A DNA stretch of 64,000 bases from positions 5,084,001 through 5,148,000 of the forward strand of contig NC_060060.1 of NCBI RefSeq assembly GCF_020283565.1, written 5' to 3'. The position numbers and the translations under genes are program-made. Under the pieces are notes generated by a model that saw only the letters and a list, made by a program, of their open reading frames with translations, did no database searches and had not been told where the DNA came from. The stretch is from Trifolium pratense. Its lineage: Eukaryota; Streptophyta; Magnoliopsida; Fabales; Fabaceae. How positions within the stretch are numbered: the stretch's first letter is position 1; each line of letters starts with the position of its first letter. This document shows, piece after piece, positions 23,152 through 34,592 of the stretch.

Positions 23152-23198
<47 letters not shown>
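23152..23198. repeat. (TA)n microsatellite
   Basis: About 46 bp of TA repeat within the Helitron-like element. Confidence 0.97.
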
Positions 23199-23200
<2 letters not shown>

Positions 23201-23282
23201 CAATTGATTAAATTAAATGTATAATTAGGACTTCATAAATAAATAAATGACAAACTAATATATTCTCAAGAATATAAAAATA

Positions 23283-23580
23283 GAGGACTGAATCGAGTTC
23301 AATTTGAAAGTGATTCGAAGGTCTTGGTAGAGGCCATTCATATGAAGCGTAGAGGCAACTCTGAGTTTTTTTCAATTGTTCATGATATCCTTAGTCTTAT
23401 GTCATCTTTTATAAACTTTGAGGTTAAGTTTGTTAGGAGGCAAGCGAATTTGGTTGCTCATACTCTTGCTAGGGCGGCCAATTCTTGGGCTAGCTTCCAT
23501 AGGTTTGAGAATATTCCCTTTTGTATTGAACGTTTGGTTTTTAATGAAATGCAGTAAGTTTGTTTGATTCAAAAAAAAAA
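23283..23580 (+). mobile_element. 5'-truncated LINE with 11 bp target duplication
   Basis: The frame FESDSKVLVEAIHMKRRG... RRQANLVAHTLARAA ... ERLVFNEMQ, stop, is the C-terminal RNase H region typical of plant LINE ORF2 or related RVT_3 proteins. A short 3' UTR and poly(A) follow (23571-23580). ATATAAAAATA is repeated exactly at 23272-23282 and 23581-23591, showing target-primed insertion of a truncated copy. Confidence 0.88.
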
Positions 23581-23986
23581 ATATAAAAATAAATAAAATA
23601 AAAGTAATATAGATGATATGATGGTACTACAATTTTTTAGATTAAATATAATATAAAAAATCTGAACAAAATTAATTGCAATAAAACATGAGTGAAATTT
23701 AGCTACCTTTTAATTTATTTATATTTTTTTTACTAAAGTTACCTTTTAAATTAAAGACGTGAGAAGAAGTTTTTTTTTTGGCCAAGAAGAAGTTTTATAT
23801 TACATTGAATTTTTATTTTTTTAGATATGTGAAAAGCTAATTGAATGCGTGAAAATAATTTTGTTTAACACAATGACAATCAAATTAAAGCATTGATAAA
23901 AAATCATTTTCGTAAAAATAAAATCAAATAAGGCAATAGCAATCAATCACCTATTTTTTGATATATAATCAATTCACACTATTTTA

Positions 23987-26645
23987 CACTACAAGAAAAT
24001 ATCAGATTAGCTACGAAAAGTTCCCTACCAAATCTAGTTGTGGTTAATTTCAAGTTACAAAAGTGACTTTTTACTACAAATAGTACTTTTTAAAGGTTAT
24101 TACTAGTATATTTACTAATTGATCAAAAATCACCTTTTTTTTTATTCCAAAAAATAAAAATAAAGAAAAAAAATCAGAACGAAGAGAAACTCTCTCTCCG
24201 AATAGTGTTAGAAACTTCTCTCTCTCATCTCCGAAACTCGATCGGAAACCGCTCTCATCTCCGAAACTCGATTGGAAACCGCTCTCATCTCCGATCAAAT
24301 TCCTTCATCTATATTCTATCTGTATCTCGGTTCGATTGTTCATCTGAGTTTCCGTCATCGTTCTCAGAGATATGTTTCTTCTTCTTCAACACCAAATCGA
24401 TATTCCTTCATCTATATTCTAACTAATTGCGATGCCACACATAAGAAGGTTTGATTCTTCTTCTCCAACACCAAATCGATATGCATTATTACGGTTTGAT
24501 TTTCTTTTCTCTCTGTCTCCGATCGATCTAATTTTTTGTCCGATTTTCTTTGTTCTCCATCTCAATTTGCTTCTCTGTTTCTAATTGATCTACATTTAGA
24601 TCCATTTTTGCATCTCTGATTTTATGTAATCGCATTTCTTTGTCTCCAATTGATTTTTCTACATTTTGTCTCGGATAGATTTTGACTTTTGTTCAATATT
24701 CTTGGTTGCATTCATCTTGGAATGTTTATCTTAGGGTTCACAATATCAATAATCCTTTCTCAATATGATTTGTTTATATAATCTATGTAATGTGATTCAA
24801 CTTCATCTATGTAATGTGATTCAACTTCATCTAACCCGTGCTTTTTTGTAATATCAAGTATTATTATCTTGTCACATTTTACTGATTGTGTATGAATGAA
24901 ACAGGTAACATAAACACATTGGCTGGAAATGTACCTCCGAAAGCTAACCTCGGTGACTTGAGGGGGCTTGAATGGGCTTAAAAGTTCTTCGATGAGAAGA
25001 TGAAGCAGGAAAGAGACTTGCTCAGGTAATGAGACTCTGTTTGGATTAACTTGTTTGAGTCTATCTACTGACATAACTATTTGTGAGAGCTTATGAAAAC
25101 AGTTTGACTTTATTTTATCTTTTGTTATAGAAATAGCTTATGCATAACCAAACATGGCCTAATAGCAATAACACTTGAGGAATTTGATTGTAAAAATTTC
25201 ATGAATCATTGGAAGTATCTTCATATGTATGGCTGTTTTTGTTTTCGATGTAGGTTGTAAGTGATCCAAACTTAACCAAATCTGGTGTTTACTGGAGCTG
25301 GAATAAAGCTTCTGCTTCATTTGAAAACCAGCTATCTCAAGAGGTCAGCATTTGTTCCTACACTTTCCTTTGTAAGTTATTGATTTGGTTATTCACTGTT
25401 ACCACAATTGATATAGACTTAACCAGTTATGATAAATTATATGAATGATCATTTATGTGAGAATTTTTTTTCATTGAATAATAAAATGTAGGGATGATTG
25501 ACATATAGTAGATGCTTCTTTCATTTCATGTTGACATAGCATGAAGTTGTTTTTTAGTTTCTCTCTTTTATTTTCTATTTCATTTATATTATTGATGCAT
25601 CACAGGACACATCTAGTTGTTTACGTTTGTAATAGTTGATGAATTTTTGTTGCTTTATTTCTTCTTTGATCATCAATCTTAGAAACCTCTTCCACTTTTT
25701 CTTTACCCTTATGTGACTGGTGGTAGTGTGGCCTTCTGTTTTTCCAATTCCATGATTATTTTTTAGTTTGAGTGGCTTTTGGTTTTCTATTGGATGAAGT
25801 GAATGGTGTCCTTATTGTACTCCTCCTTATGGTTATCTAAGACATATCTTCTCAATTTGGCATGATTGCAGTACATGCAGCAACCAAAACAGAGAACACA
25901 AAACAAATGCTTAAGAAAATGTGAGACTCTTGTCATGGAAGACAAGACCACTTTTGGAGGTGAGACAACTTTTTCTGAGCTTTGATCAAATTTATTAGGA
26001 TTTTATTTGGCATTTTGATTTTTGAATACTTCTCTTGATATGAATTGTTAACATATTTTGTATATATTGTATCTAATACTGGAAGGGATCTCAGTTAGGA
26101 CTTGAAACTATAAGTTAGGATCTCAGTTAACAAATTCAAAGTAACACATTTTATATTGACTTATGCTTCACAACTATATATTTGCACAATGCTTATGTTC
26201 GTTGTATTGATTTGCAGGAAGTTAAATTGGTTAAGAACGACATCAGGGAACTTGGGCACTGCATATTGATTTGCACAACGCTCATGATATATCTACAAGT
26301 TGATAAATAAGCAGGGTAGATAAGTCATGTAGATACTAGTTCTAAATTCTAGGATATTTAGCTAGAGATTTATTGTTGTAACAATATCCTAGCGCTTTAG
26401 CTAGGAAACACAAACTTTTGAACACTATTTAACTAGGTATTAAATGGGAACTAGCTAGGATATTCTTTATATTAGTTGCAAATTAGCTAGGAAATATTTT
26501 GATAGGTGATTTGCCGCCCAATCCATGCTACGCCCTATATGACAGCTAATTCACAACAAATCGGTAGCTAACTCTGTTTTACTAGAGATTAGCTACGAGT
26601 TAGCTACAAACATCATCGTAGCTAATCCCGTATTTTCTTGTAGTG
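23987..26645 (+). mobile_element. CACTA element 1 (2,659 bp), carries POR exons
   Basis: It starts CACTACAAGAAAATA and ends with its inverse TATTTTCTTGTAGTG; both termini continue into GATTAGCTACGA. The TTA target duplication is at 23984-23986 and 26646-26648. Subterminal TAGCTAGGA-type repeats (26340-26640) are as expected for CACTA. No transposase is visible, so it is non-autonomous. It also has ~24 and ~27 bp tandem repeats (24780-24828, 24229-24294). Confidence 0.93.
24905..25343 (+). pseudogene. Captured protochlorophyllide oxidoreductase (POR) fragment
   Basis: Segment 24905-25025, after an ACAG acceptor, encodes [19 protein letters not shown], then jumps by an internal deletion and frame change to EDEAGKRLAQ ending at a GT donor. 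Segment 25254-25343, after a TGTAG acceptor, encodes [18 protein letters not shown] then [12 protein letters not shown], ending at a GT donor. These are conserved parts of plant POR, the light-dependent chlorophyll-synthesis reductase of plastids. The intron between them is retained, so capture was from genomic DNA. A stop (TAA, 24985-24987) and the frame change prevent a POR-like product. Later exon-like pieces (25871-25960, 26220-26280) belong to no gene I recognise. Confidence 0.85.
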
Positions 26646-26648
26646 TTA

Positions 26649-27211
26649 CATTAAAGATGGTACTACCTTAAAAATTGTACTACACATATTCAACAAAACC
26701 CTAATTCCTACATCTATAAAAAGATATTAACCAACAAACATTTTACATTGGTCATCAGTCTTTAAGTGTCTCTTTTTTTGTTGCACAATAGTCTTTATTT
26801 AGTTTATTATTTCTGAATTATATGAGTTTTGTATCTACGCTTTTTGTATTCTTAATTTTTTTTCAATTTAATTATAGAACCTCCGCTTAAAAAATTATGT
26901 GTAGAGCATATATATATGATTTGTTAGAATATATATATTTATCATTATAGTTTTGAAATAATTTTGTTATTTTCTTCACAGGTTAAGGGTTCCAGATGGG
27001 GTGAAGTTTTGAGTGGTGCAAGGCAATGCATGATTAAGTTTGAGGTAAGAAAATATCATAATTTTCAAGCATTATATGATGATGTTTACTATTCAATTGC
27101 TTTCATTGATTTAAATGATTTTTGTATTTTCTTTTTGTTTTTATTTTGTTTCTGACCACACTTGTGATTATAGATTTCTTAGTAGTGAATTAGTATTTGA
27201 TTTCTTAAATA
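26649..27211 (+). pseudogene. Unidentified exon between the CACTA copies, possibly Helitron-captured
   Basis: 26982-27044 lies between TTCTTCACAG and GTAAGAAA and encodes 21 residues, KGSRWGEVLSGARQCMIKFE after a Val. In phase, the next acceptor beyond the second CACTA element (TTTTTGACAG, 30198-30207) gives E-A-N and a stop at 30208-30219, so the second CACTA would sit in the last intron. I do not recognise the protein. It is in the same orientation as the Helitron, as captured exons often are. Not supported by any homology I can name. Confidence 0.35.
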
Positions 27212-27214
27212 GTA

Positions 27215-29873
27215 CACTACAAGAAAATACGGGATTAGCTACGATGATGTTTGTAGCTAACTCGTAGCTAATCTCTAGTAAAACAGAGTTAGCTACCGAT
27301 TTGTTGTGAATTAGCTGTCATATAGGGCGTAGCATGGATTGGGCGGCAAATCACCTATCAAAATATTTCCTAGCTAATTTGCAACTAATATAAAGAATAT
27401 CCTAGCTAGTTCCCATTTAATACCTAGTTAAATAGTGTTCAAAAGTTTGTGTTTCCTAGCTAAAGCGCTAGGATATTGTTACAACAATAAATCTCTAGCT
27501 AAATATCCTAGAATTTAGAACTAGTATCTACATGACTTATCTACCCTGCTTATTTATCAACTTGTAGATATATCATGAGCGTTGTGCAAATCAATATGCA
27601 GTGCCCAAGTTCCCTGATGTCGTTCTTAACCAATTTAACTTCCTGCAAATCAATACAACGAACATAAGCATTGTGCAAATATATAGTTGTGAAGCATAAG
27701 TCAATATAAAATGTGTTACTTTGAATTTGTTAACTGAGATCCTAACTTATAGTTTCAAGTCCTAACTGAGATCCCTTCCAGTATTAGATACAATATATAC
27801 AAAATATGTTAACAATTCATATCAAGAGAAGTATTCAAAAATCAAAATGCCAAATAAAATCCTAATAAATTTGATCAAAGCTCAGAAAAAGTTGTCTCAC
27901 CTCCAAAAGTGGTCTTGTCTTCCATGACAAGAGTCTCACATTTTCTTAAGCATTTGTTTTGTGTTCTCTGTTTTGGTTGCTGCATGTACTGCAATCATGC
28001 CAAATTGAGAAGATATGTCTTAGATAACCATAAGGAGGAGTACAATAAGGACACCATTCACTTCATCCAATAGAAAACCAAAAGCCACTCAAACTAAAAA
28101 ATAATCATGGAATTGGAAAAACAGAAGGCCACACTACCACCAGTCACATAAGGGTAAAGAAAAAGTGGAAGAGGTTACTAAGATTGATGATCAAAGAAGA
28201 AATAAAGCAACAAAAATTCATCAACTATTACAAACGTAAACAACTAGATGTGTCCTGTGATGCATCAATAATATAAATGAAATAGAAAATAAAAGAGAGA
28301 AACTAAAAAACAACTTCATGCTATGTCAACATGAAATGAAAGAAGCATCTACTATATGTCAATCATCCCTACATTTTATTATTCAATGAAAAAAAATTCT
28401 CACATAAATGATCATTCATATAATTTATCATAACTGGTTAAGTCTATATCAATTGTGGTAACAGTGAATAACCAAATCAATAACTTACAAAGGAAGGTGT
28501 AGGAACAAATGCTGACCTCTTGAGATAGCTGGTTTTCAAATGAAGCAGAAGCTTTATTCCAGCTCCAGTAAACACCAGATTTGGTTAAGTTTGGATCACT
28601 TACAACCTACATCGAAAACAAAAACAGCCATACATATGAAGATACTTCCAATGATTCATGAAATTTTTACAATCAAATTCCTCAAGTGTTATTGCTATTA
28701 GGCCATGTTTGGTTATGCATAAGCTATTTCTATAACAAAAGATAAAATAAAGTCAAACTGTTTTCATAAGCTCTCACAAATAGTTATGTCAGTAGATAGA
28801 CTCAAACAAGTTAATCCAAACAGAGTCTCATTACCTGAGCAAGTCTCTTTCCTGCTTCATCTTCTCATCGAAGAACTTTTAAGCCCATTCAAGCCCCCTC
28901 AAGTCACCGAGGTTAGCTTTCGGAGGTACATTTCCAGCCAATGTGTTTATGTTACCTGTTTCATTCATACACAATCAGTAAAATGTGACAAGATAATAAT
29001 ACTTGATATTACAAAAAAGCACGGGTTAGATGAAGTTGAATCACATTACATAGATGAAGTTGAATCACATTACATAGATTATATAAACAAATCATATTGA
29101 GAAAGGATTATTGATATTGTGAACCCTAAGATAAACATTCCAAGATGAATGCAACCAAGAATATTGAACAAAAGTCAAAATCTATCCGAGACAAAATGTA
29201 GAAAAATCAATTGGAGACAAAGAAATGCGATTACATAAAATCAGAGATGCAAAAATGGATCTAAATGTAGATCAATTAGAAACAGAGAAGCAAATTGAGA
29301 TGGAGAACAAAGAAAATCGGACAAAAAATTAGATCGATCGGAGACAGAGAGAAAAGAAAATCAAACCGTAATAATGCATATCGATTTGGTGTTGGAGAAG
29401 AAGAATCAAACCTTCTTATGTGTGGCATCGCAATTAGTTAGAATATAGATGAAGGAATATCGATTTGGTGTTGAAGAAGAAGAAACATATCTCTGAGAAC
29501 GATGACGGAAACTCAGATGAACAATCGAACCGAGATACAGATAGAATATAGATGAAGGAATTTGATCGGAGATGAGAGCGGTTTCCAATCGAGTTTCGGA
29601 GATGAGAGCGGTTTCCGATCGAGTTTCGGAGATGAGAGAGAGAAGTTTCTAACACTATTCGGAGAGAGAGTTTCTCTTCGTTCTGATTTTTTTTCTTTAT
29701 TTTTATTTTTTGGAATAAAAAAAAAGGTGATTTTTGATCAATTAGTAAATATACTAGTAATAACCTTTAAAAAGTACTATTTGTAGTAAAAAGTCACTTT
29801 TGTAACTTGAAATTAACCACAACTAGATTTGGTAGGGAACTTTTCGTAGCTAATCTGATATTTTCTTGTAGTG
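27215..29873 (-). mobile_element. CACTA element 2 (2,659 bp), inverted copy
   Basis: Identical in length to element 1 and nearly identical in sequence, in opposite orientation. Target duplication GTA lies at 27212-27214 and 29874-29876. Differing duplications show two independent insertions rather than one inverted duplication. The pair makes a near-perfect 2.66 kb inverted repeat with a 569 bp loop. Confidence 0.93.
28517..28955 (-). pseudogene. POR fragment in CACTA element 2
   Basis: Exon-like segments 28835-28955 and 28517-28606 correspond base for base in position to those in element 1, with the same deletion and stop. The capture therefore predates the transposition that produced the two copies. 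Confidence 0.85.
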
Positions 29874-29876
29874 GTA

Positions 29877-31560
29877 ATTGAAAATCATTGTTTTCATGGT
29901 GAAAAGAGTTTGTTGATTATTTTTAAAAAAAAAGAGTTGGTGCATTTCTTTACTCATAGACATCACTTTTATAGTTTATTTGAGATTCGATACAATTTAT
30001 GATCTAAAGTTTTGTACATTACTATCACAAAGAAAGCTAATGAATTGCTTCTTTTACTTCTTCATTGTCGAGCATTTTTTATGTTGTTCTTTTTTTGTGA
30101 ATTCTTATGTTGCTTTTTTACTATTCAGAGTTTTCTTTTTATAAATTTTCTTTTGGTGATTATATATTTTTTAATTCATTAGTCCTATTTTATTTTATTT
30201 TTGACAGGAGGCCAATTGAGAAGAAAGAAAATATGCATCACATTCTCACAAAATTAACTGAACCAAGATCAAACTCAATTGTTTTTAACAATTGTAATTT
30301 TTTTATTGACAAAATATTGCTTATATTACTTTATCAATAATAATGTTTTGGATACAAAATGGAGTATAGTGAAAATGTACACACGAGAAAAAAATGGAGC
30401 ATATGTGTACTTATTGATGAATCTTCCAACAAATTAATCAAATAATGTATTTTCTCAGTGATATTGAGTTTATCATTATTGTATCTTTTTTTTCTTATAC
30501 CTTTTCTTTTATGTTTTTTTTAACAAGTTGATCTTTCTTTTTGTAGTTTTTTTTAAAAATATAATTGAGTATTAGGTGTTCATGTATCACTGTACAAAGA
30601 TTTTAGTTCCTATAGAAAAGAATGAAGAAAACATTTTAGTTTTACATAATTTGCATGAAAAGTAAAGACGTAAAATATTGTAGAAAAACGTAGATGCATC
30701 TTATTTTCATATATTTTAAATTTTATATTAATTAATAATGCACCAAAATATTGTGATACTAAATTATTTATTTTAATAAAAAAATTAAATTAATACTTTT
30801 ATTTATTTTATGATACTTTTGATATTTTTTTTGTCATACATTATTAGCATTAAATTGATTCCGATTTATTATAAAAAAAATAATAAATTGATTCCGATTT
30901 TACGAGATTCTTGTCTTTTTTAGAAGTTTGTGTATTAAATATTGATATTGATTGCAATATTTGAGATTCTCTCATTCTTTTATAAGTTTGTATATTAATT
31001 ATTGAATTCCTATAAAAGTTTATGCATATGTTAAATTGGAATTGGAATAAAAAAAAAGTAAATTAAAAAACATGTAAATTTTAAATAGTAAATTTTAAAC
31101 AGTAATATTGCCTAGATACATCATTCTATAATAAATCTAAAAAGTAATATTTTTCTTATATATTGGACCAGAGAAGTATAATACAATGTTGTTTAAAAAT
31201 TTGTTTGATTTATGATTTTCTATAGGATGATGTATAATAAAGCAATCACTATTCCATCTCTATAGAATCTGTGTTTGGATCCCCATATGCGATTATAAGT
31301 GAATTGGAGTCTATAGAGTGGTGCTAAGAGATTGATGTATATGTTGGATCAAAGAGGTTAAAATTAAAATCAAATGGAAATGGAAATTTCTAATTAAGAC
31401 GAGGAGGGAACCAAGAGGAAGAAGCGATGGGTAAAAACAAAACTACCAAAAAGAAAAAGAGGCATGAAATAAAAAAATGAAATAGACCACTTGTCATTCG
31501 CGATCGCTTCACGAAATCTCTCAGGCGATAATAAGTATTTTTCAAATAAAAATAACACGA
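29877..31560. other. Helitron interior, AT-rich, no gene
   Basis: Apart from the possible terminal exon at 30208-30219, no coding signal is seen. Long A/T runs dominate. Confidence 0.5.
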
Positions 31561-31569
31561 AAAATGTGC

Positions 31570-32170
31570 ATATATTTCTATTTATATATTAATACGGATG
31601 CTTATGGGTACATATATTTCTACTCACATATTAATACGAACGACTATTTTTTTAATGTAATTTCTACGAGAACTTAATATATATTAATATGAAGACCTTT
31701 TTTTGTTGTAAATTTTACAAAATCTATATATTTTTACTCATATTAATATACGGGGGCTATTTTTTTAATTACTTCATAAATTTATATTTTTTTCATATAT
31801 TAATATGGGATCTATTTTAGTTCATATTTCTACTTTTTTAAATTTCTATGTGGCCTATATTTCAAGTTATATTAATACGATGACCTATTTTTTAATGTAA
31901 TTTCTACGGGAACACATGTTTCAACTTATGCATTTATACGGATGACTTTTTATTTTATAAATCCTACTTATATCTATATTTTTACTCATATAACCTATTT
32001 ATTTTATAATTTTCATGGAATCTATATTTTTAGTCATATATTAATAGGGATACTATTTTTTTAAATTTCAACCGGAACCTGTATTTTCACTTAAATATTA
32101 ATACGAGAATCAATTTTTTTATTATTTATATTGTAGTATATATTTCTACTCATATATTGATAAAAACATT
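31570..32170. repeat. Degenerate AT-rich tandem repeat before the Helitron 3' end
   Basis: Words CATATATTAATACGGATGAC, TATTTTTTTAATGTAATTTC and TACGGGAAC recur about every 60-75 bp with heavy divergence (8-9 units). Confidence 0.7.
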
Positions 32171-32727
32171 TTTTTATGTTCATATCCACCTCAAATTTTC
32201 TTTCATATATCTCATAGAGAAATTATTTTCCATCAACTTTATAATTCTTTAGTGGAGAATAATAGAAATAATAATTATGATACATTTTTAATTTGATAAA
32301 AAAATACGAACCATATGAATCTTCCCTAAGAAAATATATGACGCTACATAAATTTTACAGTTAGTTTTTATCACATAGTATTATTTTAATTATTAAATTA
32401 TATAAAATTGTAAATATTTATGTAGTTGTCATTAGTTATATTCCAATTAGAAATTAAAATTAAAATTTTTCAATTTAAAATAAAATATATTATTTATAAG
32501 TCAATAAATTTACAAACGCATTTTTACCCGTGCTTGGCACGGGTCTGGATACTAGTTTCTATAGAAAATGAACATAACAGCTGAGTAGAAATCTCATAAT
32601 GTATATTATAGACATGTCATGTAAGCAAACTCTCTAATCAATTTTTTTTTAATAATAACTCTTAATGTATATTATAGAGATAGAGATGTCATGTAAGCAA
32701 GCTCTCTAATCGAAATTTTTTTTTAAG

Positions 32728-32909
32728 AGTTTAATTGATATGCATCGACGGTGTAAAATAGTTTTACACCATCGTCTAATAAATAACCATCATTTTGCCA
32801 TGTCATGTCAAGAAAGTGGGGTAAAGTGGGGTGATGTGACGGAAAACATGGTTGGTATTGGTTGATAGTGTAAAATTATTTTACACCGTCGGTGCATATC
32901 AATTAAATC
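32728..32909. mobile_element. MITE family 'TTTAATTGATATGCACCGAC', copy 2
   Basis: The reverse complement of the copy at 11075-11256, with the same ~30 bp ends and internal sequence. It lies just outside the Helitron 3' end, next to a duplicated motif (GACATGTCATGTAAGCAA / GATGTCATGTAAGCAA, ~32612 and ~32687). Confidence 0.85.
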
Positions 32910-33002
32910 CTTTTTTTAATAATAAAACGCGTTAGAAAAGATTTAGTTGAATGTCACGTAAGCGATGCACGAGAGAGCTATGTGGAAATCTCGTAATGTA
33001 TA

Positions 33003-33360
33003 CTCCCTCCGTTCATTTTTATTTGTAGTTTTAGAAAAAAATATTTGTTTCAAATTATTTATCGTTTTGATAGTTTAAGGTTATGTTTTCTCTAATATAC
33101 CTCCTATTCCTTTTTTTTATATTGACTAAATCTTATATAATTTTTTTACTGTATGTATTTTTTTTTCTTTACTAAATTTTTTCATATAATCTTTTTATTG
33201 TTTTTTTTTTGTTCCTATGTTTTTGTTTGTTTTTGTTTTGTTCCTATTTTTTTTGTACATAACATATTCCAAAAAATAAAATAAAATTAGGGTATATAAT
33301 AAGAAGATAAGGTACAAAAATACACTTTCTAAAACGACAAATAAAAAGGAACGAAGAGCG
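33003..33360. mobile_element. Stowaway-like (Tc1/mariner) MITE
   Basis: The left end CTCCCTCCGTTCATTTTTAT and the right end inverse CGCTCTTCGTTCCTTTTTAT share ~35 bp terminal repeats. A TA duplication flanks it (33001-33002, 33361-33362). Its right end forms the left border of the ALG7-derived promoter. Confidence 0.85.
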
Positions 33361-33362
33361 TA

Positions 33363-33642
33363 TAATAGAATATCAGTCGGTCGATTAGGGTTACAACAAC
33401 AACATCTGTCCTCACTTATAAACACAGTGATCTCGCAACCGGCGCGGAACTTCTTAATGCACCCCGTTACACCCAGCAACATTGTTGGTCTTAGTGCGTG
33501 GATATAAACGGTGGGTGATCCCAATCAAAAACTTGAATAACAAGAGGCCCAAGAAATGGTGGAGAGACTGTCATAATTCAACCCTATAAAATCGGCTAAG
33601 ATGAAATTCACCAATAGAATAAAAGAAAAGAAAGCCGCAACA
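33363..33642 (+). promoter_or_regulatory. Retained ALG7 promoter and 5' UTR
   Basis: A TATAAAA box at 33585-33591 predicts transcription from ~33615-33625. The first start codon would then be 33643 (MPRRNNN), and the in-frame ATG at 33601 would lie upstream of the transcript. From CACCAATAGAAT (33609) the 5' UTR is copied into the downstream exon repeats; the TATA box is not. Confidence 0.5.
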
Positions 33643-34592
33643 ATGCCAAGACGAAACAATAATCCTCGACGACAAAACAATAACCCTCAACAACAAGTCC
33701 CAGACCCACCAACTGCACCTCCCAAATGGGGTGTTATTTTCAAGCTATCTCTCTTTTCCATTCCTAACTTTTACCTTATTTTCTTCCATTACTCCATCGA
33801 TTCAGAGTTTCGAAGATCCATCATCATCAATGCTGGATTGAGTCTTGCAAGTTTCTTTGTCACCAATAGAATAAAAGAAAAGAAAGCCGCAACAATGCCA
33901 AGACGAAACAATAATCCTCGACGACAAAACAATAACCCTCAACAAAAAGTCCCAGACCCACCAATTGCATCTCCCAAATGGGGTGTTATTTTCAAGCTAT
34001 CTCTCTTTTCCATTCCTTACTTTTACCTTATTTTCTTCCATTACTCCATCGATTCAGAGTTTCGAAGATCCATCATCATCAATGCTGGATTGAGTCTTGC
34101 AGGTTTCTTTGTCACCAATAGAATAAAAGAAAAGAAAGCCGCAACAATGCCAAGACGAAACAATAATCCTCGACGACAAAACAATAACCCTCAACAACAA
34201 GTCCCAGACCCATCAATTGCACCTCCCAAATGGGGTGTTATTTTCAAGTTATCTCTCTTTTCCATTCCTTACTTTTACCTTATTTTCTTCCATTACTCCA
34301 TCGATTCAGAGTTTCGAAGATCCATCATCATCATTGCTGGATTGAGTCTTGCAGGTTTCTTAGTCACCAATAGAATAAAAGAAAAGAAAACCGCAACAAT
34401 GCCAAGACGAAACAATAATCCTCGACGAAAAAAACAATAACCCTCAACAACAAGTCCCAGACCCACCAATTGCACCTCCCAAATGGGGTGTTATTTTCAA
34501 GCTATCTCTCTTTTCCATTCCTTACTTTTACCTTATTTTCTGTCATTACTCCATCGATTCAGAGTTTCGAAGATCCATCATCATCAATGCTG
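33643..34592 (+). pseudogene. ALG7/DPAGT1 exon 1, tandem 252 bp in-frame repeats
   Basis: Exon 1 of UDP-GlcNAc:dolichyl-phosphate GlcNAc-1-phosphotransferase (first enzyme of N-glycan precursor synthesis, ER membrane, tunicamycin target) repeats at exactly 252 bp (CACCAATAG at 33609, 33861, 34113, 34365). Each 84-codon unit contains 5' UTR read as NRIKEKKAAT, then MPRRNNNPRRQ..., the first membrane segment (LSLFSIPYFYLIFFHY) and INAGLSLAGFFVT. The first three are open; the fourth has an A-run frameshift and TAA at 34438-34440. The exon is then cut by Copia LTR sequence at ~34593. Not a functional enzyme: all later exons are absent here. Confidence 0.85.

Larger units (their letters stand above)
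22817..32555 (+). mobile_element. Probable Helitron (9.7 kb including nested insertions)
   Basis: The 3' end has a hairpin CCCGTGCTTGGCACGGG (32527-32543) followed 8 nt later by CTAG and a T (32552-32556), the classic Helitron terminus. The 5' end begins TCTATAT... after an A (within the TCTATA repeat 22817-22840) and continues TTAATATTATTTTAGAGCC, typical of plant Helitron starts. Insertion between A and T fits. Before the 3' end lies a degenerate AT-rich tandem array, as is common in Helitrons. No Rep/helicase frame is visible, so it is non-autonomous. Nested in it are a LINE and two CACTA elements (5.3 kb). Pairing of these two ends is inferred; the 3' end is the firmer one. Confidence 0.62.

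Noticed and set aside
23324..23557. Independent host gene with an RNase H domain
   Set aside because: The poly(A) tail and exact 11 bp target duplication show a truncated LINE insertion, unrelated to the local RNase H-like cluster.
24760..25074. 104-codon minus-strand frame, also at 28786-29100
   Set aside because: It is antisense to the POR fragment and identical in both copies only because the CACTA elements are identical.
33195..33524. 109-codon minus-strand frame
   Set aside because: It overlaps a Stowaway MITE and the ALG7 promoter; composition is non-coding.
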